64,000 nucleotides of DNA from Phytopseudomonas argentinensis (lineage in GTDB: Bacteria > Pseudomonadota > Gammaproteobacteria > Pseudomonadales > Pseudomonadaceae): NCBI RefSeq assembly GCF_900113905.1, contig NZ_FORC01000001.1:1176060-1240059 (forward strand). The letters run 5' to 3'. The notes under the pieces were generated by a model. That model ran no database searches and had not been told where the DNA came from. It saw only the letters and a list, made by a program, of their open reading frames with translations. This document shows positions 61,939-64,000 of this stretch, piece by piece (the stretch's first letter is position 1; each line of letters opens with the position of its first letter). A program made the position numbers and the translations under genes.

Positions 61939-63833
61939 TAGATGGCGCCGCGAGTACGCAGGACGGCCAGAACCTGTTTGACGCCCTCCTCCACCGACAG
62001 GCTTTGGGTATCGATGACCAGGTCGGCATCCAGCGGCACATCGTACGGGAAGGACTCCCCCGGGATGTTGTCCCCGGCAGCCGCGTACAGCCCTTGCGGG
62101 TCACGCTCGGCACATACCTGCGGCGAAGCCTGCACATACACGGTGATCAGCCGCTCTGCACCGATCAGCACCTTGGCCTGTTCACGCCCTTCGGCATCGG
62201 GTGCCACGAAAGCCGCCAAAGTCAGCAGGCCCGCCTCGTTGAACTGACGCGCCACGTGCGCGGCACGGCGCCAGTTCTCGGTACGCCCGGCACGATCCTG
62301 CGGCAAGCCCTTGTTCAGGTCATGGCGCAGGTTCTGGCCATCGAGCACGTAGACCGCACGGCCCATGTCGAACAGCTTGCGCTCCACGGCATAAGCCAGG
62401 GTGCTCTTGCCGGCGCCGGAGAGGCCGCTGAACAGCACGGTGGCCGGCCGCTGGCCGAAACGCGCGGCGCGTTCTGCGGTGGATACATGGCCGCTTTCGC
62501 TGTGATGACCGGCGCCGCTACCCAGCGCATCGGCGATGATCATGCCTGCGCCGACGGTACCGTTGGTCAGGCGGTCGATGATGATGAACGCGCCCGTGGT
62601 GCGGTTGTGCTCGTAGCCGTCGAGCGCGATTGGCGCATCGAGGGCAACCTTGACCTTGCCGATCTCGTTGAGCTGCAGGCTGCTGGACGCGCCCTGCTCC
62701 AGGGTGTTCACATCGACCCGGTGGGTGATGCTGGCAATCGAGCCCGGCACATAGCTGGTGGCGCGTTTGATGTCGTATTTCTTGCCCGGCAGCATCGGCT
62801 CTTCGGCCATCCACACCAGCATGGCGTCGAACGTGTCGACCACCTGCGGGCGGTTGTCGGCGTGCACCAGCATGTCGCCGCGCGAGACGTCGATCTCGTC
62901 TTCCAGGGTCAGGGTGATGGCCTGGCCCGGGCCGGCCTGTTCCAGCTCACCTTCGTAGGTGACGATGGACTTGACCTTGCTGCCCTTGCCCGACGGCAAC
63001 GCGATGACCTCGTCGCCCTTGCGTACGATGCCGCTGGCCAGGGTGCCGGCGAAACCGCGGAAGTTGAGGTTCGGGCGGTTGACGTACTGCACCGGGAAGC
63101 GCAGGTCGTCGAAGTTGCGGTCGCCCGCCACTTCCACGCTCTCGAGAATCTCCATCAGCGACTGGCCGGTGTACCACGGCGAGCGCTCGGACTTGTTGAC
63201 CACGTTGTCGCCCTTGAGGGCCGACATGGGCACGAACTCCAGGGTGGTCGGGCGCAGGTCGATCTTCTCGGCGAACGCCAGGTAATCGGCCTTGATCTGC
63301 TCGAACACGCCTTGATCGAAGTTCTTGAGGTCCATCTTGTTGATGGCCACGACGATATGCTTGATGCCCAGCAGCGAGGCGATAAAGCTGTGCCGGCGGG
63401 TCTGGGTCTGCACGCCGTAACGGGCGTCGATCAGGATGATCGCCAGGTCGCAGGTCGAGGCGCCGGTGGCCATGTTGCGCGTGTACTGCTCGTGACCGGG
63501 GGTGTCGGCGATGATGAACTTGCGCTTGGCGGTGGAGAAATAACGGTAGGCGACATCGATGGTGATGCCCTGCTCGCGCTCGGCCTGCAGGCCGTCGACC
63601 AGGAGCGCCAGGTCAACTTCCTCACCGGTGGTGCCGCTCTTCTTCGAGTCGCGGGTGATGGCTTCCAGATGGTCTTCGTAGATCATCTTGGAGTCGTGCA
63701 GCAAACGCCCGATCAGGGTGCTCTTGCCGTCGTCGACGTTGCCACAGGTCAGGAAGCGCAGCAGTTCCTTGCGCTCGTGTTGCGCCAGGTAAGCGTGAAT
63801 GTCCTGGCCGATCAAATCGGATTGATGACTCAT
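61938..63833 (-). CDS. cysN: Bifunctional sulfate adenylyltransferase subunit 1 / APS kinase CysNC
   Basis: The protein activates sulfate (CysN, a GTPase that drives ATP sulfurylase CysD) and phosphorylates APS to PAPS (CysC). The 631 residues comprise an EF-Tu-like GTPase ([19 protein letters not shown] at 31-49, [17 protein letters not shown] near 109, NKMD), two beta barrels to about residue 430, and a C-terminal APS kinase with Walker [18 protein letters not shown] near 470, and [13 protein letters not shown]. The fusion is usual in Pseudomonas. The ATG follows GAGGATC; 12 bases separate it from cysD. Confidence 0.97.
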   Translation of the reverse strand: MSHQSDLIGQDIHAYLAQHERKELLRFLTCGNVDDGKSTLIGRLLHDSKMIYEDHLEAITRDSKKSGTTGEEVDLALLVDGLQAEREQGITIDVAYRYFSTAKRKFIIADTPGHEQYTRNMATGASTCDLAIILIDARYGVQTQTRRHSFIASLLGIKHIVVAINKMDLKNFDQGVFEQIKADYLAFAEKIDLRPTTLEFVPMSALKGDNVVNKSERSPWYTGQSLMEILESVEVAGDRNFDDLRFPVQYVNRPNLNFRGFAGTLASGIVRKGDEVIALPSGKGSKVKSIVTYEGELEQAGPGQAITLTLEDEIDVSRGDMLVHADNRPQVVDTFDAMLVWMAEEPMLPGKKYDIKRATSYVPGSIASITHRVDVNTLEQGASSSLQLNEIGKVKVALDAPIALDGYEHNRTTGAFIIIDRLTNGTVGAGMIIADALGSGAGHHSESGHVSTAERAARFGQRPATVLFSGLSGAGKSTLAYAVERKLFDMGRAVYVLDGQNLRHDLNKGLPQDRAGRTENWRRAAHVARQFNEAGLLTLAAFVAPDAEGREQAKVLIGAERLITVYVQASPQVCAERDPQGLYAAAGDNIPGESFPYDVPLDADLVIDTQSLSVEEGVKQVLAVLRTRGAI

Positions 63834-63845
63834 GGTGCGTGATCC

Positions 63846-64000
63846 TCAGAAATAGCCCTGACGTTTCTTTTCTTCCATCGACCCGGCGGCGTCGTGATCG
63901 ATCACCCGGCCCTGGCGCTCGGAAGTACGGGTCAGGAGCATTTCCTGGATGATGTCGGTCAGGCTCTCGGCCTCGGACTCCACCGCACCGGTCAGTGGGT
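63846..64000 (-). CDS. cysD: Sulfate adenylyltransferase subunit 2, C-terminal part only
   Basis: The last 51 codons of CysD run in from the right edge and end in [10 protein letters not shown] and a TGA stop at 63846-63848. The basic tail with [19 protein letters not shown] is the normal CysD end. CysD forms ATP sulfurylase with the CysN domain encoded 12 bases downstream. The active site lies outside the window. Confidence 0.95.
   Translation of the reverse strand, partial: PLTGAVESEAESLTDIIQEMLLTRTSERQGRVIDHDAAGSMEEKKRQGYF

Noticed and set aside
62004..63842. Long plus-strand frame of about 612 codons opposite cysNC
   Set aside because: Antisense shadow; the minus-strand CysNC motifs are complete.

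Overview
The window is an ordinary, gene-dense stretch of a Pseudomonas (sensu lato) chromosome. The case rests on high GC, Pseudomonas-type gene order (carB-carA-dapB-dnaJ-dnaK-grpE-recN-fur-bamE-rnfH-ratA-smpB-lldR-lldP-lldD-dld; lipB to proA; phuR facing phuSTUVW; aminotransferase/sfsA next to dksA-gluQ), a CTG-N10-CAG LexA box in front of recN, and Pseudomonas-type dispersed repeats. I cannot fix the species from sequence alone. I saw no rRNA, tRNA, CRISPR array, prophage or intact insertion sequence.

Layout. 1-9 kb (mostly minus): the start of carB, carA, dapB, and the dnaJ-dnaK-grpE chaperone cluster with two recognisable sigma-32 promoters; then recN (SOS) and fur. 9-17 kb: bamE (omlA), rnfH-ratA, smpB, and the lactate locus (lldR repressor, lldP permease, lldD and dld dehydrogenases) with an AATTGGT-N3-ACCAAT operator. 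17-21 kb: small regulators and orphans (Lrp-like, DUF2788, a globin, RluE, a LysR facing a RidA-like protein). 21-32 kb: lipoate genes (lipA convergent with lipB), dacC, and a compact cell-elongation and housekeeping operon proA-nadD-rsfS-rlmH-mrdA-rodA-mltB-rlpA with 4-base stop/start overlaps. 32-43 kb: a DedA-PAP2 fusion, LrgA/LrgB plus a LON-domain protein, a MORN-repeat/C13-peptidase lipoprotein, a CitMHS transporter, SDR proteins, a cation/proton antiporter and an adenine/adenosine deaminase. 43-48 kb: a copper-type locus (PCu(A)C, PepSY-TM, DUF2946) and a LysR that faces a monooxygenase and an alcohol dehydrogenase. 48-56 kb: the phu haem-uptake locus with a Fur-box-like site. 56-64 kb: sfsA, an aminotransferase, dksA, gluQ, a lipase, a 44-residue secreted peptide gene, osmE, cysNC and the end of cysD.

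The most interesting non-genic signal is a family of four long imperfect palindromes (124-214 bp). Each begins within about 11 bases of the stop codon of a minus-strand gene (carA, rlpA, the cation antiporter, cysNC). The four share an internal core, but their stems have diverged between copies while staying paired within each copy. Other observations include a carA promoter that seems embedded in a terminator hairpin, a near-leaderless smpB, an A9 slippery run just before the SPOR domain of rlpA, a perfect 21-bp palindrome at the LysR-divergent promoter, and an apparent local inversion that separates lipA from lipB.
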